Of a DNA stretch of 64,000 nucleotides, positions 54,124 through 63,816 are shown piece after piece; positions within the stretch are counted from its first letter, which is position 1, and each line of letters opens with the position of its first letter. The stretch is from assembly GCF_002198715.1 (NCBI RefSeq), contig NZ_MWLK01000021.1:275816-339815 (forward strand), in the 5' to 3' direction. This DNA is from Rhodomicrobium sp. R_RK_3. Its GTDB lineage: Bacteria > Pseudomonadota > Alphaproteobacteria > Rhizobiales > Rhodomicrobiaceae. Position numbers and translations under genes: made by a program. The notes under the pieces were generated by a model. The model saw only the letters and a list, made by a program, of their open reading frames with translations. It was not told the DNA's origin and ran no database searches.

Positions 54124-55179
54124 ATGCGTATGTTATTCATACTCGTGCTTTCGCTGCTCTTCGGCCTGCAGGCCGCCGAGGCGAAGCCCAAGCGGGCAAA
54201 GCATCGAGCCAAGCCCGTCGCGGCGGCGCCGTACTCGCCGGCCGCCATGGAAATCTTCGGCGCCCAGAAGCTGCCTTCGCCGCTCGCCGCCCGCTCCTTC
54301 GGCGGCTATGCGCGCGGCTGCATCGCCGGCGCCAAGCCGCTGCCCATTGACGGCCCCTCTTGGCAGGCCATGCGCCTGTCGCGCAACCGCAATTGGGGCC
54401 ATCCGGTGCTGGTCGCCTATCTGGAGCGGCTGGCGGAGGACGCCAAGGCCAAGGACAACTGGCCGGGCCTGCTGGTCGGCGACATGGCGCAGCCGATGGG
54501 CGGTCCGATGCTGACCGGCCATGCCAGCCATCAGATCGGCCTCGACGCCGATGTCTGGCTGACGCCGATGCCCGCCAATACGCTGAGCCCCCAGGAGCGG
54601 GAAGACAAGGCCGCGACCTCGATGCTGGCCGAGGACGGCGTCTCGGTCGATCCGAGGATCTGGAGCGAGGGGCAGGCCAAGCTGATCAAGCGGGCGGCGT
54701 CCTATCCGGAAGTGGCGCGCATCTTCGTGCATCCGGCGATCAAGAAGGCGCTCTGCGTCTGGAACGGCGACAAGAAGGAGCCGTGGCTGTCGAAGGTGCG
54801 GCCCTGGTGGGGGCATCATTATCATTTCCACGTCCGGCTGGCCTGCCCGGCCGGATCGCAGGGCTGCATCAACCAGCCCCCCGCCGGCACCGACGATGGC
54901 TGCGGCAAGGAGGTCGATTCCTGGCTGAAGAAGCTGAAAAAGCCGCCCGTCGTCGCCACGCCGCCCGCTCCCACGACCCCGGCAAAGCCCGCCAAGCCGA
55001 AAAAGCCGATGACGGTCGCCCAGCTTCCCGCCGAATGCGCGGCCTTGGTCGGGCTGGACAAGAAGCCCGCTGCCGCCGCCGCCGCCGGCATCGTTCCGGT
55101 CGACGCCGTGCCCGTCCCCGAGCGCAATCCGTCCGTGGCGAAGAAATCCGCGGAGAAGAGCGAGAGGAAGGGCGGCTAG
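54124..55179 (+). CDS. mepA: Penicillin-insensitive murein endopeptidase
   Basis: A periplasmic LAS-family zinc peptidase that cuts D-Ala-mDAP cross-links in peptidoglycan. The 351 residues have a signal peptide (RMLFILVLSLLFGLQAAEA), SRNRNWGHPVLVAYLERLA, the zinc ligands in GHASHQIGLDADVWL, VHPAIKKALC and WWGHHYHFHVRLACPAG, and the Cys residues expected to form disulfides. After about residue 265 comes a Lys/Pro/Ala-rich tail (KKPPVVATPPAPTTPAKPAK) absent from E. coli MepA; it may reach across the periplasm or bind the wall. Divergent from the phosphoesterase. Confidence 0.93.
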   Translation: MRMLFILVLSLLFGLQAAEAKPKRAKHRAKPVAAAPYSPAAMEIFGAQKLPSPLAARSFGGYARGCIAGAKPLPIDGPSWQAMRLSRNRNWGHPVLVAYLERLAEDAKAKDNWPGLLVGDMAQPMGGPMLTGHASHQIGLDADVWLTPMPANTLSPQEREDKAATSMLAEDGVSVDPRIWSEGQAKLIKRAASYPEVARIFVHPAIKKALCVWNGDKKEPWLSKVRPWWGHHYHFHVRLACPAGSQGCINQPPAGTDDGCGKEVDSWLKKLKKPPVVATPPAPTTPAKPAKPKKPMTVAQLPAECAALVGLDKKPAAAAAAGIVPVDAVPVPERNPSVAKKSAEKSERKGG

Positions 55180-55664
55180 GAGGGGCGGTTGCCATTGCGC
55201 CGTGGCGCGGTTCCGTTGGCGAGTGCCCGCGTGTTGTGCCGTCGAGGGCGGAATGTCGGATTGCCCCGGGTGCGACTGACTGGACTGTCCAATCTCAATC
55301 CCGTCGCCCCGGCCGTAGAGCCGGGCCCTACTAGCCTCTCGGCTGCCACGGTGCCAGCGGCTCTGCCAATGGGTCCCGGTCCGGCCTGACGGCCGCCCGG
55401 GACGACGGGAGGAGAGGTCCAGGAGCACGCTAAGCGCCTTCGGGCTTAAATTCTCATCGGCCAAAAACGTCTTCCGAAAAGGACTGGTCTGCCCGCGGCG
55501 CCCCTGCAGCCAAGGAGGTGGTGCGTCCGGGCGGTCACGCGCTAAGCTGAAGGGCTGATCCTACCGCTCGCGGCCACCGGTCTCGCTTGAACGCTTCCCG
55601 AAAGCGTCGGCCCATCGTGGATGGCCGGTCCATATCACTTTCGTCGGAAAAGGAACGAGCCGGT
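55180..55664. other. Intergenic stretch with a dispersed repeat
   Basis: Contains a copy of the GGGTCCCGG...CCGGGACGAC repeat at 55371-55406, preceded by CGCCCCGGCCGTAGAGCCGGG as in the copy near 10340. The rest, up to the start of the siderophore-interacting gene, shows no gene; it should contain that gene's promoter. Confidence 0.55.
55371..55406. repeat. GGGTCCCGG...CCGGGACGAC repeat
   Basis: GGGTCCCGGTCCGGCCTGAC followed by GGCCGCCCGGGACGAC is nearly identical to 10405-10440 and inverted relative to 52996-53032. The outer GTCCCGG/CCGGGAC arms allow a stem. Confidence 0.7.
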
Positions 55665-56768
55665 ATGGCTGAACAGATCGAATTCCCCATGCGCGCGGCG
55701 ACGCGCTTCGGGCTCTCCGCGCCGCGCGACGTGATGCGCCAGCTCTGCGACCATTTCGTCGAGCATTGCGACGTCATCGTCGATGGCGACAAGGCCCGGC
55801 TGGTGGCCGAGTTCGGCACGGCGATCCTCGAATGCGACGACAGCCGCATGAGTGTCCAGGCTTTCGGTTATGACGAGAGCACGCTGTCTTACGTGAAGAT
55901 GATGGTCGTCGAGCATGTGCTGGAATACGCTCCCTCCGACAAGCCGGATATCGTCTGGCGGGGCGACGGCGTCACGGGCGGGCCCCTGCCGTTTTTCCGG
56001 GAGATGCGGGTTGTCGGCGCTCGCGACGTGACGCCCAACATGCGGCGCGTCAGGCTGGCCGGCGAGGATATTGCCCGCTTCGCCAGCGGCGGCCTGCACA
56101 TCCGCCTGCTGTTCCCGGCATCGGGGCTTGCGGAGATTTCCTGGCCGACGCTGGGCGCGGATGGCCGGATCGTCTGGCCGACCGGCGCCGCCAAGCTGAC
56201 CGGCCGCATCTATACCATCCGCTCGATCGACGTGGCCAAGGGCGAGATGGACGTCGATTTCGTCATCCATGAGGGCGATGCCTATCCAGGCGCCGGCTTT
56301 GCGGTGAAAGCCAAGCCGGGCGACATCGTCGGCATCACCGGTCCCGGCGGCGGCGTGACGCCATCCGCAGACTGGGTTCTGCTGGCGGGCGACGAAACGG
56401 CGCTGCCCGCCATCGGGCGCATGCTGGAGGAATTGCCCGCTTCGGTGCAGGCGGTGGTGCGCGTCGAGATCCCCGATGCGGCGGAGGAGCAGCGGCTCGC
56501 ATCGGCCGCCGGCCTGGATCTGGCGTGGCTGCATCGCGGAGAGGCCAAAGCCGGCACGACGACGCTGCTGGAAGATGCCGTGCGCGGCGTCGCCATCCCC
56601 GATGACGGCCGCAGCGTGTTCGTCTGGGCCGGCGGCGAGCACAAGACGTTCCGCTCCTTGCGCAAATATCTGCGCGGCGAGCGCGGGCTGACGCGCCAGC
56701 AGCACATGGTCGCGGCCTTCTGGCGCCGCGGCTTCGACGGCGACAGCCCGGAAGCCGAGGAAGCCTGA
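55665..56768 (+). CDS. DUF2218 plus siderophore-interacting FAD reductase
   Basis: A 367-residue protein with two parts. Residues 1-100 match DUF2218 (QLCDHFVEHCDVIVDGDKARLVAEFGTAILECDDSRMSVQAF). The rest is a siderophore-interacting protein of the ViuB/YqjH type: GRIYTIRSIDVAKGEMDVDFVIHEGDAYPGAGFAVKAKPGDIVGITGPGG for FAD binding, GDETALPAIGRMLEELP, and FVWAGGEHKTFRSLRKYLRGERGL at the end. It reduces ferric-siderophore complexes in the cytoplasm to release iron. The ATG at 55665 is chosen because the family begins there. It converges with the iron-transport operon, leaving 3 bases between the stops. Confidence 0.92.
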   Translation: MAEQIEFPMRAATRFGLSAPRDVMRQLCDHFVEHCDVIVDGDKARLVAEFGTAILECDDSRMSVQAFGYDESTLSYVKMMVVEHVLEYAPSDKPDIVWRGDGVTGGPLPFFREMRVVGARDVTPNMRRVRLAGEDIARFASGGLHIRLLFPASGLAEISWPTLGADGRIVWPTGAAKLTGRIYTIRSIDVAKGEMDVDFVIHEGDAYPGAGFAVKAKPGDIVGITGPGGGVTPSADWVLLAGDETALPAIGRMLEELPASVQAVVRVEIPDAAEEQRLASAAGLDLAWLHRGEAKAGTTTLLEDAVRGVAIPDDGRSVFVWAGGEHKTFRSLRKYLRGERGLTRQQHMVAAFWRRGFDGDSPEAEEA

Positions 56769-56771
56769 CCG

Positions 56772-57551
56772 CTAAAGCGGAATGATCATGGGCGCTCCCG
56801 TGACAGGATCGGGCATGATGCGGGCCGAGAGCGCGAAGGAGCGCTGAAGATTTTCCGCCGTCATGACCTCATCGGGGCGGCCTTCGGCAACCACCCCTTG
56901 CGGCCCCAGCAAAATCAGATGATCGGAAAAGCGCGCAGCGAGGTTGAGGTCGTGCAGCACGCTGATCACCGTCGTTCCCGCCTCGCGGTTGCGCCGGCGC
57001 AGCAGCGAGAGCACCTCGATCTGATGCGGCAGGTCGAGCCAGGTCGTGGGCTCGTCGAGCAGGAGAAGCGGCGTCTTCTGGGCGAGCACGAGCGCCAGCC
57101 ATGCGCGCTGGCGCTGGCCGCCGGACAGCTCGTTCAGCGAGCGGCGGGCCTCGGCCCGCATGTCGACGGCGGCGAGCGCCTCGGCGCAGGCCTCGGCATC
57201 GGCCTCGCTCCAGGGCGCGAGGAAGCCGCGCCAGGGCGTGCGCCCGCGCTTCACCAGATCCTCGACGACGATGCCGTCGGGCGCCAGCGGCGCCTGCGGC
57301 AGGATGGCGATGCGCCGGGCGAGCGCGCGCGTGTCCTCGGCGTGGATGTCCTTGCCGCCCAGGGTGACGCGCCCGCTGATCGGACGGATCAGCCGCGCCA
57401 GCGCGCGCAAAAGCGTGGATTTTCCGCAGCCATTCGGCCCGAGAATCGACGTGACCTTGCCCACCGGCGGCGACAGCGTCAGCTCGCGGATCACCACGCG
57501 GTCGCGGTAGCCGAGGGTCAGCGCCTCGGCTTTGAGCGTCATCTCCGTCAC
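56772..57551 (-). CDS. Iron-siderophore ABC transporter ATP-binding protein
   Basis: A 259-residue FecE/FhuC-type ATPase. Seen: Walker A GPNGCGKST, RRIAILPQAPLAPDGIVVEDLVKRGRTPW, signature LSGGQRQRAWLALVLAQ, Walker B LLLLDEPTTWLDL and the switch His in VISVLHDLNLAARFSD. The GTG at 57551 has AAAGGCGAG upstream and overlaps the permease stop (GTGA); the ATG at 57542 is an alternative. Last gene of a four-gene import operon (binding protein, two permeases, ATPase). Confidence 0.93.
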   Translation of the reverse strand: MTEMTLKAEALTLGYRDRVVIRELTLSPPVGKVTSILGPNGCGKSTLLRALARLIRPISGRVTLGGKDIHAEDTRALARRIAILPQAPLAPDGIVVEDLVKRGRTPWRGFLAPWSEADAEACAEALAAVDMRAEARRSLNELSGGQRQRAWLALVLAQKTPLLLLDEPTTWLDLPHQIEVLSLLRRRNREAGTTVISVLHDLNLAARFSDHLILLGPQGVVAEGRPDEVMTAENLQRSFALSARIMPDPVTGAPMIIPL

Positions 57552-58525
57552 AGCTCGCCTTTCTCCATTTCGCGCGACAGGCGCCAGAGCAGATAGGGCG
57601 CGCCCAATATGCCCGTCATGATGCCGATCGGCAGTTGCAGGCCCGGGATCGCCGCGCGCGCGGCAAGATCCGCCAGTACGGTGATGATGGCCCCGGCCCC
57701 GGCCGCGGCGGCGAGCCGTCCCGTTGCGCCGCGCGCACCGGCGAGCCGTGCCCCGAGCGGCGCGGCCATCAGCGCGACGAACGGGATCGGGCCCGCAACG
57801 GCCACCCCCGCCGCCGCCAGCAGGACGCCCGTCAGCGCGAGAAGCCAGCGCGCCCGTCCGACTCTCAGCCCGAGCCCTCCGGCGAGATCGCTGCCGAGGT
57901 CGAGCAGTTCCAGCGCCCGCACCTGAGGCACGAGCGCCAGCGCCAGCACCGCGCCGATCCCCCACACCTGCAAGGCATGGCCCCAGTCGCGCGCCGCGAG
58001 CGAGCCGGCGAACCAGCGCTGCGCCTCCGCCGCTTCCGGACCCGGCAGGCGGGTCACGACGAAGGCGCCGAGAGCCGCGATCGTGTAGGCGACACCGAGC
58101 CCGACCAGGACCAGCGTCAGCGGGGCGACGCTCTGGCCCGGCCGATAGGCGCAGACGGCGACGACGGCGGCGGCGGCGAGCCCGCCCGCCGCGGCGACGA
58201 GCGGCATGGGTAGGATCAAACCGGCCGAAAGCGCCGCCACCACGGCAAGCCCGGCGCCGGCGGTGAAGCCCATCACGTCGGGCGCGGCCAGCGGATTGCG
58301 CAGCAGCATCTGGAAGATCGCGCCGGAAAGCCCCAGCACCGCTCCGGCGCCCAGCGCCACGGCGACGCGCGGTCCGCGAATGATGCGGATCGTCAGCGCG
58401 CCCGGCCCGTCGCCGCCCCACAGCCCCTGCCACAGCGCGTCGAGGCCGAGATGCACCTCGCCGAGCGTCAGCGACAGCGCGGCGGACAGGGCGATGATCG
58501 CGGCGAGGATGATGGCGCCCCTCAT
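57548..58525 (-). CDS. Iron-siderophore ABC transporter permease, second subunit (FecD-like)
   Basis: A 325-residue FecCD-family permease with about ten helices. It includes LTIRIIRGPRVAVALGAGAVLGLSGAIFQMLLRNPLAAPDVMGFTAGAGL, the loop that contacts the ATPase (GPIPFVALMAAPLGARLAG) and IPGLQLPIGIMTGILGAPYLLWRL. The ATG at 58525 overlaps the stop of the first permease (ATGA). It forms a heterodimer with the product of 58522-59508. Confidence 0.93.
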   Translation of the reverse strand: MRGAIILAAIIALSAALSLTLGEVHLGLDALWQGLWGGDGPGALTIRIIRGPRVAVALGAGAVLGLSGAIFQMLLRNPLAAPDVMGFTAGAGLAVVAALSAGLILPMPLVAAAGGLAAAAVVAVCAYRPGQSVAPLTLVLVGLGVAYTIAALGAFVVTRLPGPEAAEAQRWFAGSLAARDWGHALQVWGIGAVLALALVPQVRALELLDLGSDLAGGLGLRVGRARWLLALTGVLLAAAGVAVAGPIPFVALMAAPLGARLAGARGATGRLAAAAGAGAIITVLADLAARAAIPGLQLPIGIMTGILGAPYLLWRLSREMEKGEL

Positions 58526-59508
58526 GTCTGGCCTCCCGGCAAGAGCCGCCGCGCGATCAGGACGAAGACGGGGCCGCCGATCAGCGCGGTCATCACGCCG
58601 GCGCCCAGCTCGGCTGGGGCGAAGATCAGCCGTCCCGCCGTGTCGGCCAGCAGCAGGATCGATGCCCCAAGGCTCGCCGAGACGAGCAGTTCGGCGCGCA
58701 GCTCGTGCCCGGTGATGCGGCGCGAGATCGGCGGCACCATCAGGCCGAGAAAGGCGACCGGCCCCGCCACCGAGACCGCCGCGCCGGTCAGCGCCGTCAC
58801 GGCGAGCAGCCCGCCGGCCTGCACTCTGCCGGGGCGCGTCCCGAGACCCCGTGACAGCGCCGAGCCGAGCGACAGCGCCTCGATGCGCGGGGCGAGCGCG
58901 AGGGCCAGCCCGGCGCCGAACAGCGTCACGGCCGCCATGGCCATCAGCGGGCGCTCGCCGGCCTGGGCGAGCGAGCCCACCACCCAGAAGCGGAACACCT
59001 CCAGCGAATCCGCCCGCAGCACCACCACTCCCGAAACCAGCGAAAGCAGCAGCGCGTTCAGCGCGGCGCCCGCCAAAGCGAGCCTGACAGGTCCGGCATC
59101 GCCATGCCGTCCCCCGCCGAGCAGGAACACGGCCAGCGACGCCAGCGCCGCGCCCGGGAAGGCCAGCACCGCGACCAGCCCGACATCGGCCTGTTGCAGC
59201 AGCAGCGATCCGAAGACGATGGCAAAGGCAGCGCCCGCGTTGATCCCGAGGATGCCGGGATCGGCGAGCGGATTGCGCGTCAGCGCCTGCATCACCGTGC
59301 CCGCCATGCCGAGCGCCCCGCCCGCGATGATGCCGGCCCAAAGCCGGGGCAGGCGGATCGACAGAATGGTGACATGGGCCGGATTGTTCGGGTCAGGCGC
59401 CGCGAATGCCTGCCAGATCTCGGCGATGCCGACCGGGCGCACGCCGATGCCGAGCGTCAGCGCCGCCGCCACCGCAAGCAGCAGCATGACCCATCCCAAA
59501 GGCTTCAT
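58522..59508 (-). CDS. Iron-siderophore ABC transporter permease, first subunit (FecC-like)
   Basis: A 328-residue FecCD-family permease. The ATG at 59508 starts MKPLGWVMLLLAVAAALTLGIG. It then shows SIRLPRLWAGIIAGGALGMAGTVMQALTRNPLADPGILGINAGAAFAIV, which is the family core, and GPVAFLGLMVPPISRRITGHE, the ATPase-contact loop. Both ends overlap neighbouring genes (binding protein upstream, second permease downstream), so stoichiometric translation is likely. Confidence 0.93.
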   Translation of the reverse strand: MKPLGWVMLLLAVAAALTLGIGVRPVGIAEIWQAFAAPDPNNPAHVTILSIRLPRLWAGIIAGGALGMAGTVMQALTRNPLADPGILGINAGAAFAIVFGSLLLQQADVGLVAVLAFPGAALASLAVFLLGGGRHGDAGPVRLALAGAALNALLLSLVSGVVVLRADSLEVFRFWVVGSLAQAGERPLMAMAAVTLFGAGLALALAPRIEALSLGSALSRGLGTRPGRVQAGGLLAVTALTGAAVSVAGPVAFLGLMVPPISRRITGHELRAELLVSASLGASILLLADTAGRLIFAPAELGAGVMTALIGGPVFVLIARRLLPGGQT

Positions 59509-60491
59509 GGCGCCAGCCCCGCTGCCTTGGCCGACGGGACGGCCGTTCCCAGCGTGCCGTCCGAGGCGGCCGCGATGTCGTCCTCCAGCTTGGACAGGGC
59601 GAAGGGCAGCGACAGCACGCTGCAAAACGACATCGCTCCCGCGAGCAGCGCCCCGGCAAAAACCTCGCGGCCTTGCGCGTAGGCTCTCAGCGTGCGCCGC
59701 ATCGGCAGGGCGACGAGGTCGGGCGCCTTTTCGAAGGCCGAGACCCAGACCAGCACATCGGCATCGAGCGGCGAAAGATCCTCGGGCGACAGGTCGGTGT
59801 AAAAGAGCTGCGGCGCGCTCAGCCGCTCCACCTCCGGGGTCGGGCGGAAACCGAGCTCGGCGAGAAAGCGCGCCCGCGTATCCGCGCCGACGAACGCCCC
59901 CGTCCGGCCGCCGCCATGATAGGCGGCCACCGCCGTCTGGCCGGACCAGGCCGGATGCCGCGCCGTCGCCTCGGCAAAGCGCTGCCTGACCTGCGCGATG
60001 AGATCATCGGCGGCGGCCTCCTTGCCGAGCGCGCGCCCGAGCGTGCGCGTCAGCTCGTCCCAGGGCGTGCCATAGGCCGAGCGGGCGGCGTCCTGCATCA
60101 GCACCGGGGCGATACGCGACAGCACTGCATATTCCGCCTGCGAAATGCCCGAGCCGATGCCGACGATCAGGTCGGGCTCCAGCGCGGCGACGACCTCCGC
60201 CGAGACCTCGCCCGAGATCAGGAGCGGCTGCGCGCCGTTGAGGTAAGGCTGCGCCCAGGGCCAGACGCCGAACGGAAACGGCCCGTACCATTGGCGGATG
60301 GCGAGGGGCGGAACGCCGAGCGCGAGCAGCGCATCCTGCGTCGTATAGCCGAGCGACACCACGCGCCGCGCCGGGCGCGGCAGCACGGTCTCGCCATAGG
60401 CGTGGGTGAAACGAATGCCGCTCGCCGAGTCGGCGGGCGCCGCGAGGCAGGCCGCTAGCGAGGCGAGCGCGGCGCGGCGCGTCATGCGCAT
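59505..60491 (-). CDS. Iron-siderophore substrate-binding protein (FecB/FhuD-like)
   Basis: A 328-residue periplasmic binding protein of the TroA/FhuD fold. The N-terminus, MRMTRRAALASLAACLAAPADSASG, has a twin Arg and may be Tat-exported. The core contains RRVVSLGYTTQDALLALGVPP, EVVAALEPDLIVGIGSGISQAEYAVLSRIAPVLMQD, and ADVLVWVSAFEKAP. ATG codons at 60491 and 60485 are both possible starts. First gene of the import operon; a remnant of a TonB-dependent receptor lies just upstream on the same strand. Confidence 0.9.
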   Translation of the reverse strand: MRMTRRAALASLAACLAAPADSASGIRFTHAYGETVLPRPARRVVSLGYTTQDALLALGVPPLAIRQWYGPFPFGVWPWAQPYLNGAQPLLISGEVSAEVVAALEPDLIVGIGSGISQAEYAVLSRIAPVLMQDAARSAYGTPWDELTRTLGRALGKEAAADDLIAQVRQRFAEATARHPAWSGQTAVAAYHGGGRTGAFVGADTRARFLAELGFRPTPEVERLSAPQLFYTDLSPEDLSPLDADVLVWVSAFEKAPDLVALPMRRTLRAYAQGREVFAGALLAGAMSFCSVLSLPFALSKLEDDIAAASDGTLGTAVPSAKAAGLAP

Positions 60492-61374
60492 GTGAATTGG
60501 ACTTCTATCCGTAATGGTTGCGTCCCCCGGCCCTGCGAGCCGGGGACAATGGAAGGGGCTGGCGCGCGATGGCTTACCAAGTGTGCTTCAGGGTTGCCCG
60601 ACCGTCCTGGCGTCGCCGTAAAAGGCATCGGTGCCAAAGTCCGTCGCGACATAGTCATTGTCGAACAGATTGGTGGCGTTCACGATCAGGCTCCAATCGT
60701 CAGCAAGACCATCGCGTCGACCACGGCGCGAGAGTCGACACCGTGTTGGCGCTATCCCGAAGGTCTGGCCAACCGCTCCGAGCGTAAGATCGCCATTGGC
60801 CGCATCTCCGGGGGATCCGCCGATCTTCCTGATTCATTACGCTAAAGTCCCCCAACATACTCAAACGGAGGCGGCTATGACGCCTCTCACGCATCTACGC
60901 ACGCCGAGACATTCGGGCAAGGGAATTCCTGAGTGGACTACTCGGAAATTCCGCCGATGTTGCCCGGAATATACAATCCGGGCATCGATTGAGCGCGGGC
61001 GGCCGAACCACACGTCCGGACGCCCGCCTGGGCGCGCGTCGGCGATCTCGTCTGGTGGTGACGCTCGTCGCCAGCAGGCCCGGGAGCACTTTCCAGAGCA
61101 TCTGGCCGCAACATGGCGATGGCGCCATTGCCGAGCGCGGAGTCGCGTTGCCGAGCGGATTTCGACATCGAGCGGAAGGAGGCCGTGCCTGGCGCGGGCT
61201 CTTCCATATCGTGGCGCGGGAAGCCGAGTAGCCGCGGGAGATCACCGAAGCGGGCCGGCTCCGCGCTTGTTTCGCCGGTCCCATACCCGCGATCGGACGC
61301 CGCCGATTAACCCGGCGAGCGTGTCTTCGGGAGGCTGCCGCCGCCGGCGCGCCCGTGCCCTGCTTTGCCCCGCG
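60492..61374. other. Non-coding stretch with receptor remnant and unassigned sequence
   Basis: Apart from the TonB receptor remnant at 60574-60830, I find no gene. The part from 60880 to 61374 may be more decayed DNA, but no peptide in any frame is recognisable. Confidence 0.45.
60574..60830 (-). pseudogene. 3' remnant of a TonB-dependent siderophore receptor gene
   Basis: On the minus strand the pieces line up with the last beta-strands of a siderophore receptor, but in different frames: GDAANGDLTLGA, then DSANTVSTL, then DDWSLIVNATNLFDNDYVATDFGTDAF and YGDARTV, and finally ATLKHTW with a TAA at 60574-60576. The NATNLFDxxYVA...FYGxxRTVxATLxxxW pattern and the terminal Trp are typical of these outer-membrane barrels. 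At least two frameshifts separate the parts, and the plug and most of the barrel are missing. It sits 83 bases upstream of the binding-protein gene, where the receptor of such an operon is expected. Confidence 0.78.
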
Positions 61375-63489
61375 CTAAAGCCCTCCCGCCAGAATATCGG
61401 AGATGGCCTGGCGGCGGAGGCGGCGGTCGGGTTCGGGCTGGCGCTGCTCTTGCGCGAGCCGGGGCTGGGCAGGCGCCTTTTCGGGCACCTTGCCGGTCAC
61501 ATGAGGAACCTTAGCGGACAGGGATGGTCTGGGCTGGCTCGGCTCGGTCTTGAGGCTCGCCGGCCAGGGGCGTTCCTCGCCTGCCTGCTCGTCGGGGAGC
61601 GAGTGAGTGTAGAGATCCCAGACTTCTTCCTGGTCCTCGTCCCGGTCGCGCGGGGCGAGCGGGTCCATGCTTGCGGTTGATTGCGAGCGGTCTTCGCCGA
61701 GCGCGTTTCTGACCGCCCGGATGCGGAACATGTCCGAGACCGCGTCGCGCGATGACCGGCCGCCCTGGACGCCGCGCATGAGGACGCGGCCAAGCGCGTC
61801 GCGGCCAAGGTCTTCGGCCTGGATTTGCGCTGCGCCCGGTGATGCGGGCTGTGCCGGGATTTGTGCGGGCGCGACTGAGCCGGCCGCGTCCGCTTGTGCT
61901 GGACGAGCCGCTTTTTCGCTATGGTCGTCGCCAAGAGGGCGGGCAGTCCCTCCCAGGTCAGAAGCCGCCGGTTGTGGTTCAACCTCAGCCGCCGCCGCGC
62001 GCTGCTCCGGCCCCGGTGGCGCGGGTGGCTGTTCGCCGGCGGGCGACTCGGCCTGCGCCGGCGCCGGGTCCTGGCCGGACGCGGTTTCCGAAGGCGTTGG
62101 AGCGGCGTCCGGCGCTTCGGTCAAACTCGCCAGCTTCTGCTCGGGGGCAGGGGCCGGTTCGGCATGGTCCGCCGCTGGGGGCGTCCCGGCGGCGGGCGCG
62201 GGCGCAGCGCTGTCGCCGGCCGTGCCGGGCGCGGGCTCGGCGGAGGCCGTTTGCTGCTCGGGAGCGGCGCTGGCGTCGCTGGCCGTCTCGGTGTTCGGCG
62301 CGGCCTGTTCGCCCTGTCCGGCCGGAGCCTCCGTCCCGGCATCCGCTTGCGGCGCATCCGTCCGGGCGAGCGCGCCGGGCGGCTCGGCCGCGGCGGCGGG
62401 ATGCGCGCCCGATGCGACCGCGTCGCGCTGCGGACGATGCGTCTCCAGACGCGCTTCGGCGCCGAAAAGCTTGGTTTGCTGCGGCGCGGCCTCGGTATTG
62501 GTCCGGACGGGGGTGCCGTTGCTCATCCGCGCGCCGGCATCGCTCCAGGGCGTCGATTCCAGCCGCTCGAGCGTCTTGGGCGGCGTGGCGACGGCGATGG
62601 CGACGCGCCCGCGATCCTCGCTCAGTACGGAATGCCAGACGACGCCGAGCACGCTGCCGCAGAGCAGCAGCGACATGGCGGCGGCGGCATAGAAGCGGAA
62701 GGCGTAGCGGCGAAACTGTTTCCTGGCGGCAAATTCCGGGCTGATCTCGCCGTCATGGCCGATCTCGCCGCGATCGTAGCGCACGCGCTTTTCGGCATCG
62801 TTAAGGATGCGGTAGGCGGTCGAGACGCGCTTGAAGGATTCCTGCGCCTCGACGTCGCCCGGATTGAGGTCGGGGTGGAATTTCTTCACCAGATTGCGGA
62901 AGGAGGCGCGGATCTCATCCGGCTTTGCCGTGCGGACGACGCCCAGAACCTCGTAAAGATCCTCATAGCGGGCGCGTTCAGGGACGGCATATTCGCGGAA
63001 AAAATCGTCTTCCAATTGCGGGAACCAGCTATCGGGGGGCGTCAGATGGGGAGGCAGGACGGTGCTGGCGTCGCCATGCGCGACCGCGATCTGTGCCTGC
63101 GTGAGATTGCGCACATTGGCGAAGCTGGCGCCGATGACGATGGCGCCGTCGAGCTGCGCGCCGGCCAGATCCGCATGATCGAACAGCGAATCGGTGAGAT
63201 CGGCAGCGGTGAGATTGGCGCCGTCGAGGCGCGAATGCACCAGATCCGCCGCGATCAGCGTCGCATGCTGGAAATCGGCGCCCGTCAGCGTCGCGTAACG
63301 CAAGGCGGCGCCGCTCAAATCGGCGTCGCTGAGATTGACGGGCCCGCCATTACTCGGCCCGAACTGGCGCTGACTCAGGGTTAGGCTTGCATCTCTAAGA
63401 TCAGGAAGAAGCTCAGTTTTATCCCTGCGCCAAGCATTCCAGACTTTTGGCCCTTGGCAAAGCTTATCCAGATGAACGGGATCTGCCAC
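61375..63489 (-). CDS. Pentapeptide-repeat / J-domain membrane protein
   Basis: About 704 residues. I start at the GTG at 63489 ([21 protein letters not shown], a usual opening for pentapeptide-repeat proteins), preceded by GGGGAG; the frame continues to 63591. Domains: A(D/N)LxxA pentapeptide repeats (about residues 55-130), a J domain (about 180-240, [35 protein letters not shown], with HPD at 205-207), one membrane helix (about 275-295, [25 protein letters not shown]), then a long Ala/Pro/Glu-rich disordered region and a charged C-terminal part. The J domain should stimulate a DnaK-type Hsp70. The orientation suggests the J domain and repeats face the cytoplasm. Role unknown. Confidence 0.87.
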   Translation of the reverse strand: MADPVHLDKLCQGPKVWNAWRRDKTELLPDLRDASLTLSQRQFGPSNGGPVNLSDADLSGAALRYATLTGADFQHATLIAADLVHSRLDGANLTAADLTDSLFDHADLAGAQLDGAIVIGASFANVRNLTQAQIAVAHGDASTVLPPHLTPPDSWFPQLEDDFFREYAVPERARYEDLYEVLGVVRTAKPDEIRASFRNLVKKFHPDLNPGDVEAQESFKRVSTAYRILNDAEKRVRYDRGEIGHDGEISPEFAARKQFRRYAFRFYAAAAMSLLLCGSVLGVVWHSVLSEDRGRVAIAVATPPKTLERLESTPWSDAGARMSNGTPVRTNTEAAPQQTKLFGAEARLETHRPQRDAVASGAHPAAAAEPPGALARTDAPQADAGTEAPAGQGEQAAPNTETASDASAAPEQQTASAEPAPGTAGDSAAPAPAAGTPPAADHAEPAPAPEQKLASLTEAPDAAPTPSETASGQDPAPAQAESPAGEQPPAPPGPEQRAAAAEVEPQPAASDLGGTARPLGDDHSEKAARPAQADAAGSVAPAQIPAQPASPGAAQIQAEDLGRDALGRVLMRGVQGGRSSRDAVSDMFRIRAVRNALGEDRSQSTASMDPLAPRDRDEDQEEVWDLYTHSLPDEQAGEERPWPASLKTEPSQPRPSLSAKVPHVTGKVPEKAPAQPRLAQEQRQPEPDRRLRRQAISDILAGGL

Positions 63490-63816
63490 TATAGGTGCTC
63501 CCCACGAGCAAAGGTTCGTTAGCACAGAATGGCACGCAAGGGGCCGGGTGACCAAGGTTGGGTCGATATAAGGGCATTTGTGAGGCACCACGAGGTGTGC
63601 TTCGACAAAGCGGTGGATAAGCTTTCATAATTCTGGAAAACTCCCGCAGTCTCATTGCTGAGCACACGAGAGGATTGAGTCGCGCGAACGACTCACCTTG
63701 GTTCAGACCCTGTATTTGCCAAATAAAGCAAGGGCCGCGCAATATGGGAAATTGCGCAGCCTGTGGATATCGCAAGGCGGAACGATGGATCTGCCGCGGG
63801 CGCGGCGCGGCGGCAA
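63490..63816. other. Intergenic region between hemA and the J-domain gene
   Basis: Both neighbours are on the minus strand. It carries the hairpin at 63737-63757, then AT-rich sequence and the promoter region of the J-domain gene. No gene seen. Confidence 0.5.
63718..63757 (-). terminator. Terminator candidate downstream of hemA
   Basis: GCGCAAT (63737-63743) and ATTGCGC (63751-63757) form a 7-bp stem with a 7-base loop about 60 bases past the hemA stop. Read on the minus strand it is followed by CCCTTGCTTTATTTGG, which is T-rich. Confidence 0.5.

Noticed and set aside
60880..61374. Possible further receptor or other gene fragment
   Set aside because: No peptide in any frame could be tied to a family. 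Calling it part of the TonB receptor would be a guess.
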